A stretch of DNA of 64,000 nucleotides, taken from positions 65,676,501 to 65,740,500 of the forward strand of contig NC_072896.1 of the NCBI RefSeq assembly GCF_027943255.1. The letters are read 5' to 3'. The notes under the pieces were generated by a model. The model did not search any database, was not told the origin of the DNA, and saw only the letters and a program-made list of their open reading frames with translations. The stretch comes from Anastrepha obliqua. Its lineage: Eukaryota > Arthropoda > Insecta > Diptera > Tephritidae. How positions within the stretch are numbered: position 1 is the first letter of the stretch; every line of letters begins with the position of its first letter. This document shows positions 47,978-61,059 of this stretch, in pieces. The position numbers were made by a program, and so were the translations under genes.

Positions 47978-50349
47978 ATAGGCCAGTGTAACATAATGAG
48001 CCATTCTGATGAAACCAAAAATTTTGCAAGTTCATATCTTCAATTTCAGCAAAAAAGAGGGCGTAAGCTTGGCTCTGTGACTAAATTAAGGAAATGACGC
48101 CACCGCTTTAAAATTTATATGAAACTACCGCTTCCTGCGGCTGTTTCCCCGGTACTCACAGAGCGGCACTCAAAGCATCAAAATAAATATTAATGGTGGC
48201 GAGACTAAATGAATGTTTTAAGTAAATAAATCAATATCACTGCCAGCATGATGGAGTGTGAAATTCTGCGTTATTGTAAATTTCAAAATCATTGGTACAC
48301 ATGAATTATTGTTTTCCTAACAACACTGCAATATTTTATAAAATTTTTAGCACAAATACAGAAAATTAAAGATTGTTAATTATTACCACTTTGATATCAT
48401 CGAAATTCAACCAAAAGTAGGTACTCTAAAAACTTGCAAAAAACAATTATACTAATTACTTTTGTTTAAGTTTTTTTTAAGATTTCTGGTACTTAAAGGG
48501 AAGCCTACATAAATTTTGTTAATCTACTACTTTTCAATACACTTGAAACTTTAAAAAATGAAAAAAACTACATTACCATTATTTTCAATTTCAGAAATAT
48601 ATAATCTTGTCGACAGGCGCTTTCAATTTTTAGCTGACAGTTTTTTCAGCAATCAAGTTTCCACATAATCATTCTAGTCACACCCATACATCTTTTATAT
48701 GGATAAGAAAGCATTGAATATGTTGGGTTTTCTGAGTAGACTTGAGTTTTTGCAAAGATACCTCATAATAAACTTTATGATCTGAATAAAAATATTCACC
48801 ATCTGATAATTGGAGGACGACACATTTCTTATCGAGAAGAATGAAGTGAGAAAATTATTAATTTTTTCCATCAACACTAGGAATTTAGTGATTAGAAATT
48901 TTGTAAATTACAGCATTTTATTTAACAACATTAGAAAATTAGTGATACTCTAAAAATAATGTATAGCTTACAAAACATATTTAACATCCGTTACTTTGTC
49001 AGTTGCTTTACTCGAAACAGCTTTTGATGATGTAAAAAAAACTATGTACGTAAGTATATTAGCTTAAAGCGTGCATTGTAAGATCACAAGCTAAGTTAAA
49101 GGCGAAGGTGATAAAGAGAGCAACAAAACAGTTGAGCCCAGGCAAAGTTGGTTTTAAGACCTGATTTCTTATAATGTTGCAAATATTACTTATTTAGTAA
49201 TAAATGGGAGGGATCAAAAGATAAAAAATATGAAGAATAAAAAATAAATAAATGCCAAAATTCTCTGACATTTTAGACCTAAAACCTTCCCCCTTAGCCC
49301 TTATATATACATATATATATATATGTGTTCATTTATGACTACATCACCTTAAAGTGCAAATGTTGCTTTAATAATCTAATCACGCTTACATCTGGCCGTA
49401 ATGAAATCAAGTATCATAAATTCAGTTGACACTCAAGACTGTTGCATGGGGTTACATTGTTTCCTCACGTGACTCTGGTCGCAAGGACAAGTAACTATAT
49501 CATTAACTTTAGATATACAAACGTAGAAGCAACGATAATTATAGCAACATTTCGAAAATATTTCGAAATATCAGTTTGAACAAATTTTGTTTTTGTATTC
49601 TTTAGTGCTTCTATCAAAAACAATGAACAGTTACTTTATTATTTATGGAGAAGAAATGAGGAACGGTTTATCTTGCTTGTGTTCTTCTTTAAGACCGAAA
49701 CATTCCCTTTCATGGGTCATCCTTCAGATGATTACACTTTCATACAATCGACCAAAGCAGAGATGTGACAAACAACAACTCAGAATCAGGATAAATGATA
49801 TACGATTGTAAACATAGTATCCAGAAAAATTTTTTTTTGCTGTATAGAAAAGTGTAGATGCATTAAAACCGTAATTTATAAATTAGTGAACATTTCCAAA
49901 GTGTGTCAAACATGAATGCTTTGGTTGCCCTTTTCCTTGCAATTACACGATTACGACAGGTTTCCAGCCCCTATATGCATATACCAAAGTATTATGACTG
50001 AAAAAATTTGTGTTGCAAATGTTAAATTAAATAAAAACTATTTTAAACAAATTAATTAAAAATTAAAGATTTTCGTCATATTTTTTTCAAACCCTTATAA
50101 CTTATGTTATTTTGGATAACGGAATCTTTCCCCAACGTTGTGGATATTGGTATACCCTTGGAGGGACGCTTTAATTGAAAAAGACACAATCTTAAAGAAA
50201 AAACACACATAAATTTGAAAACCTTCAAATTTATATTAGTTAATGAACCGAAAATCTATTTTTAAACTAAAATACAAGGTGCTATTGCTATCGATATCGA
50301 AAGAGTACAATCTAAGATATAAATATATATATATATATATACCTACATG
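47978..50349. other. no gene seen
   Basis: AT-rich; TA microsatellites at 49305-49324 and 50320-50341. No supported feature. Confidence 0.45.
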
Positions 50350-50617
50350 AATATAATTGGCACAGGGTGTACCTGTTTGGGTATTTGCCCAACTCTTCCT
50401 CCTATTTGTGGTGTTCAACTTGATGTTGTTCCACAAATGGAGGGAACTAGAGCTTTAAGCCGACCCCAAGGAGCTTTTTCATGGCACAAATACACTGGGA
50501 GGTTTGCCGTTGTCCTCTAAGGAACAATTGCTGTTAGAAACAACGTTTTCTATAAATTGGTGTTTCGAATCTGTGCAGTTTTGAATAGTATTAACGCACC
50601 AACACATTTCCAAGGCA
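50350..50617 (-). mobile_element. diverged SINE copy
   Basis: Minus-strand copy running from a decayed head (AACGCACCAACACATTTCC complement) to a body with CACAAATGGAGGGAAC and TTTGCCGTTGTCC phrases. The end, ATATAATTGGCAC, lies next to the TA repeat at 50320-50341, which is its tail. The B-box region is partly deleted. Confidence 0.75.
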
Positions 50618-53600
50618 CTAAGAATAATATCAGCAGCGCCATGGCTTGTCAACAGCATGCACACACATGGAGATCTCCAAATACCGATAGGAGATGTCGA
50701 AATTAAGAGGCAAAGAAAAATTCTCAAATCTTTGCAAACTGACCGGAACAATCTTGTACTGCTTTCGCATACACACTCGGCTTGTCGTGCCTCAAACGAA
50801 AATATTGCCCTGCACTAAAGGAGTCCATGGACTATCAAGCAGTTAAACTAGACTCAGTTTCAAAAATTTACTGTTAAGCTTAAATTTCGTTGTAATCGAT
50901 TTAGTAAATAAAATCATATATTAAAAAAAAGAAAAACTTTAACTTTCGCTAGAATTTTCGATTTGGAAAACTCGAATTTTATTATTATAATAAATTTGAT
51001 TTTTTTGCAAATCAATGTTTGATGAATCAATGCAATTTTTTGGTGAAGAAAATGGTTATATAAAAAACGGTAATATTATTGATATAGAAAGTTGATTGCA
51101 TTCGGTTTCAAGACTATAAATGCCACATTCCACATACTTCAATTTAAATTTATAACTGCTAAAAATTATAATACACTTAGTATTGAATAGTGTTGTAGTA
51201 GTGACTAAATATTAAATAAAAAAGATGTATATTTTAAATATGAGTCTTTTTAAAAATACTAGTCCAAGTTAGAGATAAGATTATTTTATTGCGGTTAGTT
51301 ATTTCTTATACCGCTTCTGGATTTAATTGTATCAGCCTTCAAAATCACTCTCGCGACTTTCAAATTTTATTTATTACTATCAGATAGCCGCTGCTTCAAT
51401 GCGAACGTTTCATAATTAGCATAACAAAAATAACTAATTACCAATACCGGATATGATTAGAATCTGTAAATTTTTTCACGCAGATTGTGCGACTAAATGC
51501 ATTATTAAAAACGGCAGCGTGGGTTTTCCCTTATGCAATTTACATTTTTTAGAATAGAAATGATATAGATTAAAAGGTAGTCTCAATGTAGTTTGAATTT
51601 AAAGAAGTATTAAAATTTTTAAAACTATATAGTAAGGTCCCTCGCACATATTATTATTTATATTTTACTAAAGCGTTCTTAATCACTTTTTGTGTATTAA
51701 CCACATCGAAATATTTAATACCATTTTAAAAACTTGGTGACAAGGCCTGCAAGAATATTTTTTATTTAAAGCTTTCTAGTGACTTTTCATAATTTTTCTT
51801 TTACTATATAATGTAAAAAAGTAGTTTGTTCCGTACTGTGGTACACGAAGATTAAATTAGACTTCTTAACTTTTTCTTTTCTCCTTATAGTGATGATCAA
51901 ACCAAAAATTTTAGTAAATTAAAAAATATTTCTCCGTATGTAGTTTCTATGAATTTTTGTCTCGCAATATATAATTTCTTGAATGAATCTCATTTATATT
52001 TTGCACCAATACATTTATTTATTAGCGTGTTTTTCCCAATTCGGTCTTATGAATTTAAGTCGCGTTGTCAAGGACAACTACTTCACCTACATTTCCATCA
52101 CAACGCCGTCAACGCCAACGCCCTTGCCAGAGCAACCATCTGCGCACATACGCATACAGATAAAAACCATCAATACACACTTTGTATGCCATGCGTTTGT
52201 AAATCACTGCATGCATTCATTTCATGGAGCTCCATTTATGTATATATTTTGCTTCAATTAAAAATCCAGTTGAGTTGAAAAATTTGTGCTCAACTCATTC
52301 ATAACTGAAAGCTTAATTAATTAAATATGCGGCAGCAGCCACTTCCACTGCAGTAACAACAACAATGGGGGTTGCCTTAATATCACAACCCCTCCTGCTT
52401 CTCTATTCTACAAATACAAAAAACTGAGACAAAACAAGCTGCCAGTCTCATTGAGTACTGGCGCTACTTGCCGTTGCTCCTTTGTAGTTTTATTATTTAG
52501 TTTTAAACATGCCCGTCTGTTGCAATATGTTGTTCTTGTTGCTGTTATGTTTTCGTGATCATTTATAGCAGAAGCGTGCCACAGATACGTCTTTCGATAT
52601 ATGTATGTGAGTACATAAAGTACATGCGCTGTGACGTTACTGCTGCTTCAAGCCCACTTTTTTTGCTGGTTTTTTTATTTTTTTTGTAGTTGCTGCTGCA
52701 CTACAGTTATGTCATCATGACAACTTTGAATTAACATTAATAGGCTCTTGTTTGTTTACATTCGCGTAATTCTTCCACATTCACTTTAAATGCACAAAGG
52801 AAAGTAAAAGCCCATTACAGGAGTTAATCGCACTTGAACGATACGAGTTCGTTGCTTAAGTCTACTGTTTACGCTATTGCGCTTCCTGTATTCACGCGCA
52901 CATTGCGTTGTGTACATTGCAATTAATGGATAAATTAGTGAAATTGCGTTATTTTTATATTTAATTGAGTGTGACGTGCAAGGAAAGAAATGCAAGAAAC
53001 AAAAAAGTGTGTTGAGAAATGGTAACATTTAAGTTCGAGGAATTCGTGTTGGTTGGCTTATTATCATTACTATGATTTTATTAAAAAACAGTTATTATAA
53101 TAGGAATGTTTTTACTCTATTTGATCATTAAATTTGATTTGCGGCTCAAGTTGGGAGGACATTTGTTATGTTTTCATGATTTTCATGATGTATTCAAGAC
53201 AAATTCATTAAAGGTGGAGGCACTAGGCCAACAACAACAATTTTTAGATTAGAATGTCACATCAACGGAGAAAATAAAAAAAGTGATTTATTAGCGAAGG
53301 CAACATAAAAAAAGGAGTCGATTTATTTGTCGTGTTGTTATTTGTCGTTTTTTAAAATGTTCATAATGAATTTATAAATATGCACATATGCAGTTATTAA
53401 TCAAACAGTTAGAAAAAGAATCATACTATGATACAATGGCACGGATTTTGTCAGTAATTTAGGTTTTGTCCCTGGGCATCTATATTTGTACGTGAAAACT
53501 GGTCACAATAAATGAAATCATTGCGCTTAAGTTGTGCTCTGCATGATCTGGACAACTTCAGTGTTTCTGATTTCTTGATTGGTACATTAAAAACTGTTAT

Positions 53601-55780
53601 TTTCCGCCTTTTTCTTTTTGTAAATAAATTCCGCACTTTCTCAATATTTTATTAATTTATAAAATACTTTCAGTTTCATAGTGTGGAAAATTCCCAGCAT
53701 TTTCTAACGAAATAATTGAACTCTTAGGAAAAATCGAGCTCCATTACTGTGAAATTAAAACTTGTCTAGCTATTTCAATCCTCTTTTCACATCGACGTGA
53801 TGCCCGTTTCTTCACTATATGTATTTCATGTTGTTGATATTTGGTGGGAATAACAAATTCCTTGAGCAGAGTTTATAGATTCCCAATGATTTAAATTCAT
53901 GAAAATTTTATTCCCAAAAAATTTGGAATTACCAAAATTTAGAATTTTTCGGAAATTTTAGGGTGCGAATTACAAGAAATGGTTAGTGAAAAAAGTAATT
54001 TGGCTGTTAATGTTAGGAAATTTTCGCATTTTGGATAACCGATAAATCGGCAGTGAACAAAATTAATCGATATTAAAAATAGCCATAGTTAAATAATTTG
54101 TAACGAACAATTGGTGGTTAAAAATAGATCGATACAAATAAGTAAGCAGTTGAAATTCGTTTACACAATAAATAATAAATTACAGAAACAAAATTTTTTT
54201 TATATTCCATATTTTCCATATATTCCATCTTTTTTCATTAAAAAAAAAATTGGAGAAAAACACTTGCAACACTGGAAGCATTAATAGATCCTTCATGCCA
54301 ACTCAAGGTTATATTGACCTATCAGCATCAAGATCCGCAGTAGTCCAAACAATTTAATGCCAAAAACTTATTAATTTTGCAATACGCAAGGTTAATTCCT
54401 AAAATGTTTATTCGAAATTGCATTTATAATACTATTTTTGCATAATTATATCTAATATTTGAATTAATATTCCACGCATCAATTAAGCGCCATCAGTCAG
54501 ATAAAAAAATATACAAATAAAAAAAACAGTAAAAACTGCGACGATTAAGTGCAATCAATGCCAATGCAAATTAGGCCAAATGCATGTGACCAATTAACCG
54601 CAGAGACCTTCAACCAATTACTAGTAAACAAATTATAAAACGGAACAAAAACAGAAATAACTAAGGCATAGATGACAGAATTCAAATGAAAAGATGCAAA
54701 AATTATGCCAGTCAGGCGAAATGTCAAATAAATAAGCTAATCGGCAACGGTAAAAATAAATAATCATACGTGAGTGAAGGAGATTTTTACAAATAAGTAT
54801 GAACAGTTAGCAGAAAAAAAATTAAAAATAAAAAATTGCAAAAAGTACACCAAATTTGCAAATAACAACTGGAGTCGTACGCTTTTAAGCAAAGGGGAAA
54901 TTGCTATTAATTTTAGGGCTCATAGCCACCAAATAGTACAGAAAACAATATGAATTAATATAAACTGTAAGTACTGTTAAATTCCTGCGATTTGGAAAAA
55001 TAATAAATCATGGAAAACAATTTCGTGCACCAAATGAATAAATGAGAGAGCAAAAAACTAAACAGCAAAAAACCAAATAACAGAAAACCACAATAGCAAA
55101 TAGCCCAAAAATTAAATGAATGAAGGAGAGAGCATGAAAACTTCGAAAAAACAGTTTGGCGCTGCCAATAAAAGCAACAATGTTTAGCTGAATAGAGGTG
55201 AGCAAAAAAGGTTGAAATCTACACCATTCATTACGTAATCACACATACAAAAATAGCCGCGAGCGTGTGCAGCATTTAAATGTAACTACGGAGTAATCAT
55301 TTTAGTTGCTTACTTACACGCAGGCAAGTGTGTGCGTGTGTGTGTTTGTGAGTAGGAGTGAATGTAAGTGGCAAAATTCCAACTAAAAGCGACTCAACAA
55401 TTGAATTTAGTGCATGTTTGCAAAGCCAATTGGTCTTCCAAATATTTGGCAATAAGCTCACAGACACTCACGTTAGTATACCATGTTGAAAATTGTTTGC
55501 TTATTAGACACTTTATAATGCGGATTTTGCATTTTAAGATATTCACAATAAATTCATTCCTTTTATACAATGTATTTTATATGCATGTATGTTTGTACGT
55601 ATGTGTGCATGTATTTGATTTTATTATTACATACTATTAGCAACAGCATTTTGTGCACAATCGCGAAAGAACACTAACTCATGAGTGAGTAAGTACACAA
55701 ATTTATTTTATGTAGAGTAAAATTGGAATAAAAATAAATTTACTAAAAATTTTCACTATTTTTTACTAACGAAACGATCG
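50618..55780. other. no gene seen
   Basis: Long AT-rich stretch. CAA/CAG-rich spots occur near 52080-52150 and 52330-52370, and GTGTGT words at 55325-55345. Short frames (52786-53028, 53451-53636, 55008-55205, 55368-55640) show no family, start or splice support. Confidence 0.4.
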
Positions 55781-55828
55781 GTTCTCTCGCGTTTTACGCG
55801 CACGCGACACCAAGCAAAGACGAACTGA
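55780..55828 (-). promoter_or_regulatory. weak candidate initiator
   Basis: Minus-strand TCAGTTCG (complement of 55821-55828, +1 at 55826) is followed by GC-rich sequence with CGCGTGCGCG and CCGATCG, the last near +46 to +52 and resembling a pause-button motif. No match to the downstream element stands at +28. Only suggestive. Confidence 0.2.
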
Positions 55829-56300
55829 CTTCACCAGCTAAATTTTTTAGTTGAGGAGACTCAACTTGTCTTAGATAAAAAGTAGTTAGATAATAAAGAG
55901 GGTTATACAGATATGGCCGCCGAGTTTGAGTACAATTTGGTAGTGATCTCTGCTCTGTCTGTAGCATGCCACACCGCTCCTGTACCCATGAGATAGATAA
56001 TATTTTGTTTGGTAGCGCTAGATTCACTCACTGTAAGAGAGCGCATTTGCGCTCGCCCTAAAAAGCAGTACATTCGAACTTATTTATTCAGAAGAAAAAC
56101 CAAGCAACAGGTTGCCTGTAAGGGGGAAAAACAGAGCATAAAGCGATAGAGCAGAAAAGTAATAAAAAATGTGTGTAGCGAAGAGGCAAAATAAGACTGA
56201 GAAGACAGTAACGAGAAAAGTATAACATAGGGTGTCTTAATGGAAGCGCTTATTTTCAAATTAAGGAAAAAACGCTACACATAAATTATATATGTATACA
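55829..56300. other. no gene seen
   Basis: Mixed composition; a short inverted motif GAGCGCATTTGCGCTC at 56039-56054. No gene recognised. Confidence 0.4.
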
Positions 56301-56592
56301 TATAATTGGCGCGTACACCCTTTTTGGGTGTTTGGCCGAGCTCCTCCTCCTATTTGTGGTGTGCGTCATGTTGTTGTTCCACACATGGAGAGATCTATAC
56401 TTTTAAGCCGACTCTGAATGGCAGATATTTTTATGAGGAGCTTTTAGAGGGTAGAAATACACTCGGAGGTTTGCCATTGCCTGTCGAGGGGCGACCGCTA
56501 TTCAAAAAATGTTTTTCTCCATTTTGATGTTTAACCGAGATTCGAACCTACGTTCTGTCTGTGATTTCCAAATGGTGGTCTACGGCGGCCGC
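56301..56592 (-). mobile_element. tRNA-derived SINE, A-box region deleted
   Basis: Minus-strand copy with B box (complement of GAGATTCGAACC, 56537-56548), full body, a GGGTGTTTGGCCGAGCTCC phrase and an ending in AATTATATGTATAC-type tail sequence beyond 56301. Around 56575 some 20 bases that include the A box are missing between the head start and the B box, so internal transcription is doubtful. The plus-strand frame 56306-56527 is SINE sequence. Confidence 0.82.
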
Positions 56593-59500
56593 CCACATAA
56601 ATTAAATTATTAAAAGTGCTGATGGTTTTAGTGGAATAAGGAGGAGGTTACGAGTGGTAGGCAATACCCAATTTTCTTTGGTATTTTGGATTTATTTTGA
56701 CTCCATTTCATCAATCATCTCGTCTAATTTCATCTTTTAGCTCAGGAGTTGTTTTTCGGTTATTGGCATTATTTGTGAGCCGCCTTCTCAAAATTCCAGT
56801 AGAATCGGTAATGAATTTACACTAGGGCAGTGCAATGAATTGATTACTACTATAAACCTTGAAAACATGTCTAAATTCATAAACTATCTTAAAGCTTGTA
56901 ATATACTACATAAAATCTAAATAATTTTAAACTTTGTACTTAGATATTAAACACAATATATGTATATGTACATATTACAGGATTAACAAAAACGCAATTT
57001 TAAAAGAGAGTCGAAGGCCTTGGCTGCTAGCACTGTTGTTAGTTATTAAGTATAATAATTGTATTATTGTACCTAATCATAATAAAATAAAAAAAATAAA
57101 AGAATTGATTACTGAAAGTTTTAGTTAATCTTTAACTACAGTTACTTCATTAATCTTAAGTTTAAATGTTTGATTAATCAAGAAGTTAATTTACGCGATT
57201 GATCTACGCTGTGGCCATCTCTGGTCGGCTATCACACCAAAATTGCATTTTTTTAAACTTTGACGCTTGCTTTTTGAAGAATGATTTTTAAATTCTTATT
57301 TTTTAGTTGGGTAGACATTGTTTTTCATTTCATGTGAATATATAAACACAATGAACAGTTTTTTGAATAGTCCTTTTAAAAAATTTTCAAGTAATGGTCG
57401 TTTTTAGAAACTTCAAAACTTTATTTAATCGAATAATTGATTAACTGAGCATTATACTACTCAACTTGTTCAAATAATCGAATAAACTTACAGCCCTAAT
57501 TTTCACAATTTCCGTACTTTGCACGTACATATGTACGTGTAATACTCATACTAGATCTGAATGTTCATATCTAACATCTAATTTATGTGACTAACAGCAA
57601 AAAGGGAAATGACAATAAATTCAAACTAGACGGTTTTAATGGGACACCCAATATACTTGCAAGCAGCTCTCTACTTTATTGCTAACGATCAGCTGACCTG
57701 TAGAGTATCGAGCGCATCGCATTCAAAAGAGTTCAATTAAAAATTAGATAGTATTGACGGTGAGGCGGTGTTGGCATTTGAAAATTATCAGCTTCAAATA
57801 AATGTAGGAGCTAACAGAAGATACATTTTACAAAAGCGGATAAGTGAGTAAAATGTGAGCCAGCTAATGTCGCCAACAATCAACAGCTCAGCTGAGTTCA
57901 GCCGGTGCAGTGCTGAGTGGACTCTTTACGTGCTACAGCTAAGCCGCTGGAGCTCATATATTTCTCTCTGCTTAAAAAATGCACAATTGGAGTTATCCAA
58001 TGCGATTATCTATTATGCGCATTTGTTTGTATTATTACTGCGATTGTTTTGCTGTTAGATACATGCACAATTGAGCTGTGAGCTCTACGGTAGTGAGCGC
58101 GTATAACACTTTTCTCCAACAAAACATTGAGCAAATGCACATACACACACTCACATAGTCGTAAATGTATACGCATTTTCCGCTGCAGTACTTAGTGTGC
58201 GTGCAAATGAGAAATGTTTCCAACTCTCATTTGCTTTGACTCCGATGTGAAAATAAATATTTTCTTTTAGTTGATGAGCGTGAAAATCCAATAAGGAAAT
58301 CTGATGTGAAGATGTTGATTTGTTTACTCCACTGCTATTTATTTTGTGAACTTCTAATTGATATCTGGCTGAAAAACATATATGTATTAATGTATAGATA
58401 TTTCAAAAATTGAAAAAGTTATGATAATGAAGTGGTTAATTGAGAAGACTTGTATGTGACACATTGCCTAAATTCAGACCATACACATTTTAAAATGATC
58501 AACAACTTTTATAAAAGTTAAAGTTTTTTCAAACAGGCATAGCTTTTTGCACCAAACATTTTAAGAATTTTTTTTCTGCGTTACATTCTATTTTATTATT
58601 ACAGCTCCAAAACAGTTAGAAATACTTTATTTATTTTTCAGGTACGCCCGAAAACTAAGTGCACCCAAATCGAGGAGTTTTAAAAGAGCATTTTACTTCT
58701 CATCTAATCAAATCTGAAGCGCTCTAAAACAGGAGTGAGAAAGGACTTTCGCAGCAAACCTCGAAGAAGCTCTCCAAATATGAAATCAAATGTTAGCACC
58801 TCAAGAGCGTCGTATGGGAACATTTAGCGATCAATTTGCGAATCTTGGTTATTTTGTTGGTATTTATAATTTTTTGCGTTTGCTTATACTTAAATAAATG
58901 AAACATACTCAAAATACTCCACGTTTTTTTATCTTTGGATGATGTACTGAGTTCTTTTAAAAGAGAAAACACAGGTGACTAGAGATATCCACGCAGAGTA
59001 CTTGTGGATTATTTGGGTGAGCTTTTTGGGACGCGTTAATCATTTTTTTAAGGAGTCTTATTCGCACACTTTTTTCAAATATACTAAAAAGGCCCTTTTC
59101 TCTGGCGGATTTGCTACTTTAAAATCTTTTTCGGATCCAGAGATCCTCAGTTGTGTGCCTTGCAAACTCTGCCTTAATTGTTTGGTTGCTTGCTACTCTG
59201 CCACTGTCTTCAATTCAGCAAAGCACGAATCTAAGCAGTTCTGTATAATTTTCAACCTTAGAAAGCGTAGCAGATCAAAAAATTAGCAGCTTACTAAATT
59301 ATCCATACTATGTATTAAATAAAACTAAATAAAGTTCTTAAACTTTCCATAGAAACACTTGGTATCACTAAACTAACCAACCTAATTTAACCTTGGCCAT
59401 TGAAAAGTTCACCTAAAAGTAGAATAACTACACCCGAGATATCAACTTCTTCAGCGAACCCAACACCATCGAGTTGCATAAATTTAGCCGACTTCCAATC

Positions 59501-60115
59501 TCGATTTTTCCGAAGAAACAATAAAAATTTTTTTGAGTATTCCATCTGAACCTGAATTACTTATGACTTTTTTTTCGGATATCAAAATGAGTGAGCTAAA
59601 ATTTTGTAAGAATTGTATGAAACCAGCGAGCCAACAAACTTCTGAAAAACTTACAAAATAAACACAGGATTATTGGCAAGCAAAATGCCTAAAAGTATGC
59701 AATATTGTATTCAAAACATTGAAATTCGGCTGATTTGCACCCAAATTAATTTTTATGTATCCTTAAAAGAACTAACTCAAACTAACAACGAAGTCAGTAG
59801 ACAATATAATTATGAGAATGTACCATAAGGTACTGTGACTTTTCAGAACTACTGTAGTACCGTTAATAACGTTATGCAACTAGTTTCTAGCGCTGAAAAA
59901 AGTGAATATTAAATAATGTTGTTAATTGAATTGAATTAATGTTAAATTGAAAACAAAAAAATTTAGGAAGAGTGAAGTTTAAGTGAGTTTTTGCATAGGT
60001 ACAACGGCTATGGATCTTTTGGCTGTTTCAGCATAGTACGTAATATCCACGTTTGATTTTACCTTTCATTCTACCCCTAAACCAGTGGCAAATTCACTAG
60101 TAAAAATTATATATA
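56593..60115. other. no gene seen
   Basis: AT-rich, with GC-richer stretches at 57850-57960 and 58640-58830. The plus-strand frame 58975-59286 (103 codons) has several Cys but no family I know. No supported gene. Confidence 0.4.
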
Positions 60116-61057
60116 AAGGGTCCGCCATATAACTTTACGGAATTAAAAATGCTATAAAAAAGAAACTACTCAATATTTTTCCAAACTGTTTTTTTATTTT
60201 TAATTACAATCCTTACGGTTAATGATGGAACACAACTTCATTCATATGGCTGCCTCGGCTAGCCATGCACCATCCCATACGATCGGTCGAATTTTTCAAC
60301 ACATTTTCGATTGTATGCGGCTGTATTTCAGCTATGACATTGCGTACGTTGGTCTTCGGTGCATCAATTGTTGCTCGTTTGTTGGCATAACACTGCTCTT
60401 TGACGGCACCCCAAAGATAATAATCCCACGGCGTCAAATCGCAGCTCCGAGGCTGCCAAACGATATCAGAATTTCGGCTGATAATGCGATCTTCGAAGAC
60501 AGAGCGCAAAAGATTGATCGTAGCATTCGCTGTGTGGCAAGTAGCGCCATCTTGTTGGAACCAAATGGCATCAATATCCTCCTCTTCAATTTCTCGGAAC
60601 AAAAATTCGTTCAACCTGGCCTTGTAACGCTCTCCATTGACGGTTACGGCCACTCCTCCCTCATTTTCGAAGAAAAATGGACCAATGATGCCTCTCGACC
60701 AAAATCCGCACCAAACAGTGACTCGTTGTGAATGTAGCGGCTTTTCTTCGAGTGCGTGCGGGTTTTCTGAGCCCCAAATGTGGCAATTTTGCTTGTTAAC
60801 ATACCCGCCGAGATGAAAATGAGCTTCATCCGAAAAGATGATTTTTCGGTAAAAGTCTTCATCTTCTTCAAGTCGATCCCAAGCGTATGAAGCGAAGCGA
60901 AAACGCATTGGGTGGTCGGTTCTTTGAGAATATACACAACCATTTTCGTTCAGCGGAAGAATAAAACTAATTTTCTGTCAAATCAGATGATGGCTAAGTG
61001 TTACCATTCTTCAAATAATACCTAGTTCAAATCCATAACGATAGATGGCGGGCCCTG
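60116..61057 (-). mobile_element. rosa-type (DD41D) mariner-like element, 5' part deleted
   Basis: 942 bp with inverted ends AAGGGTCCGCCAT (left) and CAGGGCCCGCCAT (right, complement), similar over about 26 bp. TA duplications flank it at 60114-60115 and 61058-61059. The transposase remnant fills most of it on the minus strand. The end sequence differs from that of the elements at 22.1 and 31.8 kb, so it represents a second rosa-like family. Confidence 0.88.
60219..60908 (-). pseudogene. DD41D transposase, catalytic domain without DNA-binding region
   Basis: The 229 residues from the ATG at 60908 carry all three catalytic acids. D27 is in IIFSDEAHF, D120 in WFQQDG and D162 in LTPWDYYLWG, with 41 residues between the last two, the DD41D signature of the rosa group. 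The register stays open a little further upstream (…RTDHP before the Met) to a TGA at about 60974, but the helix-turn-helix N terminus of roughly 100 residues is absent. Only about 100 bp separate the frame from the element end. The family is normally around 340 residues. The enzyme could not recognise element ends as it stands. The C terminus (HMNEVVFHH) is complete. Confidence 0.85.
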
Positions 61058-61059
61058 TA

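Noticed and set aside
60222..60731. 169-codon plus-strand frame
   Set aside because: It is the shadow of the DD41D transposase on the opposite strand.
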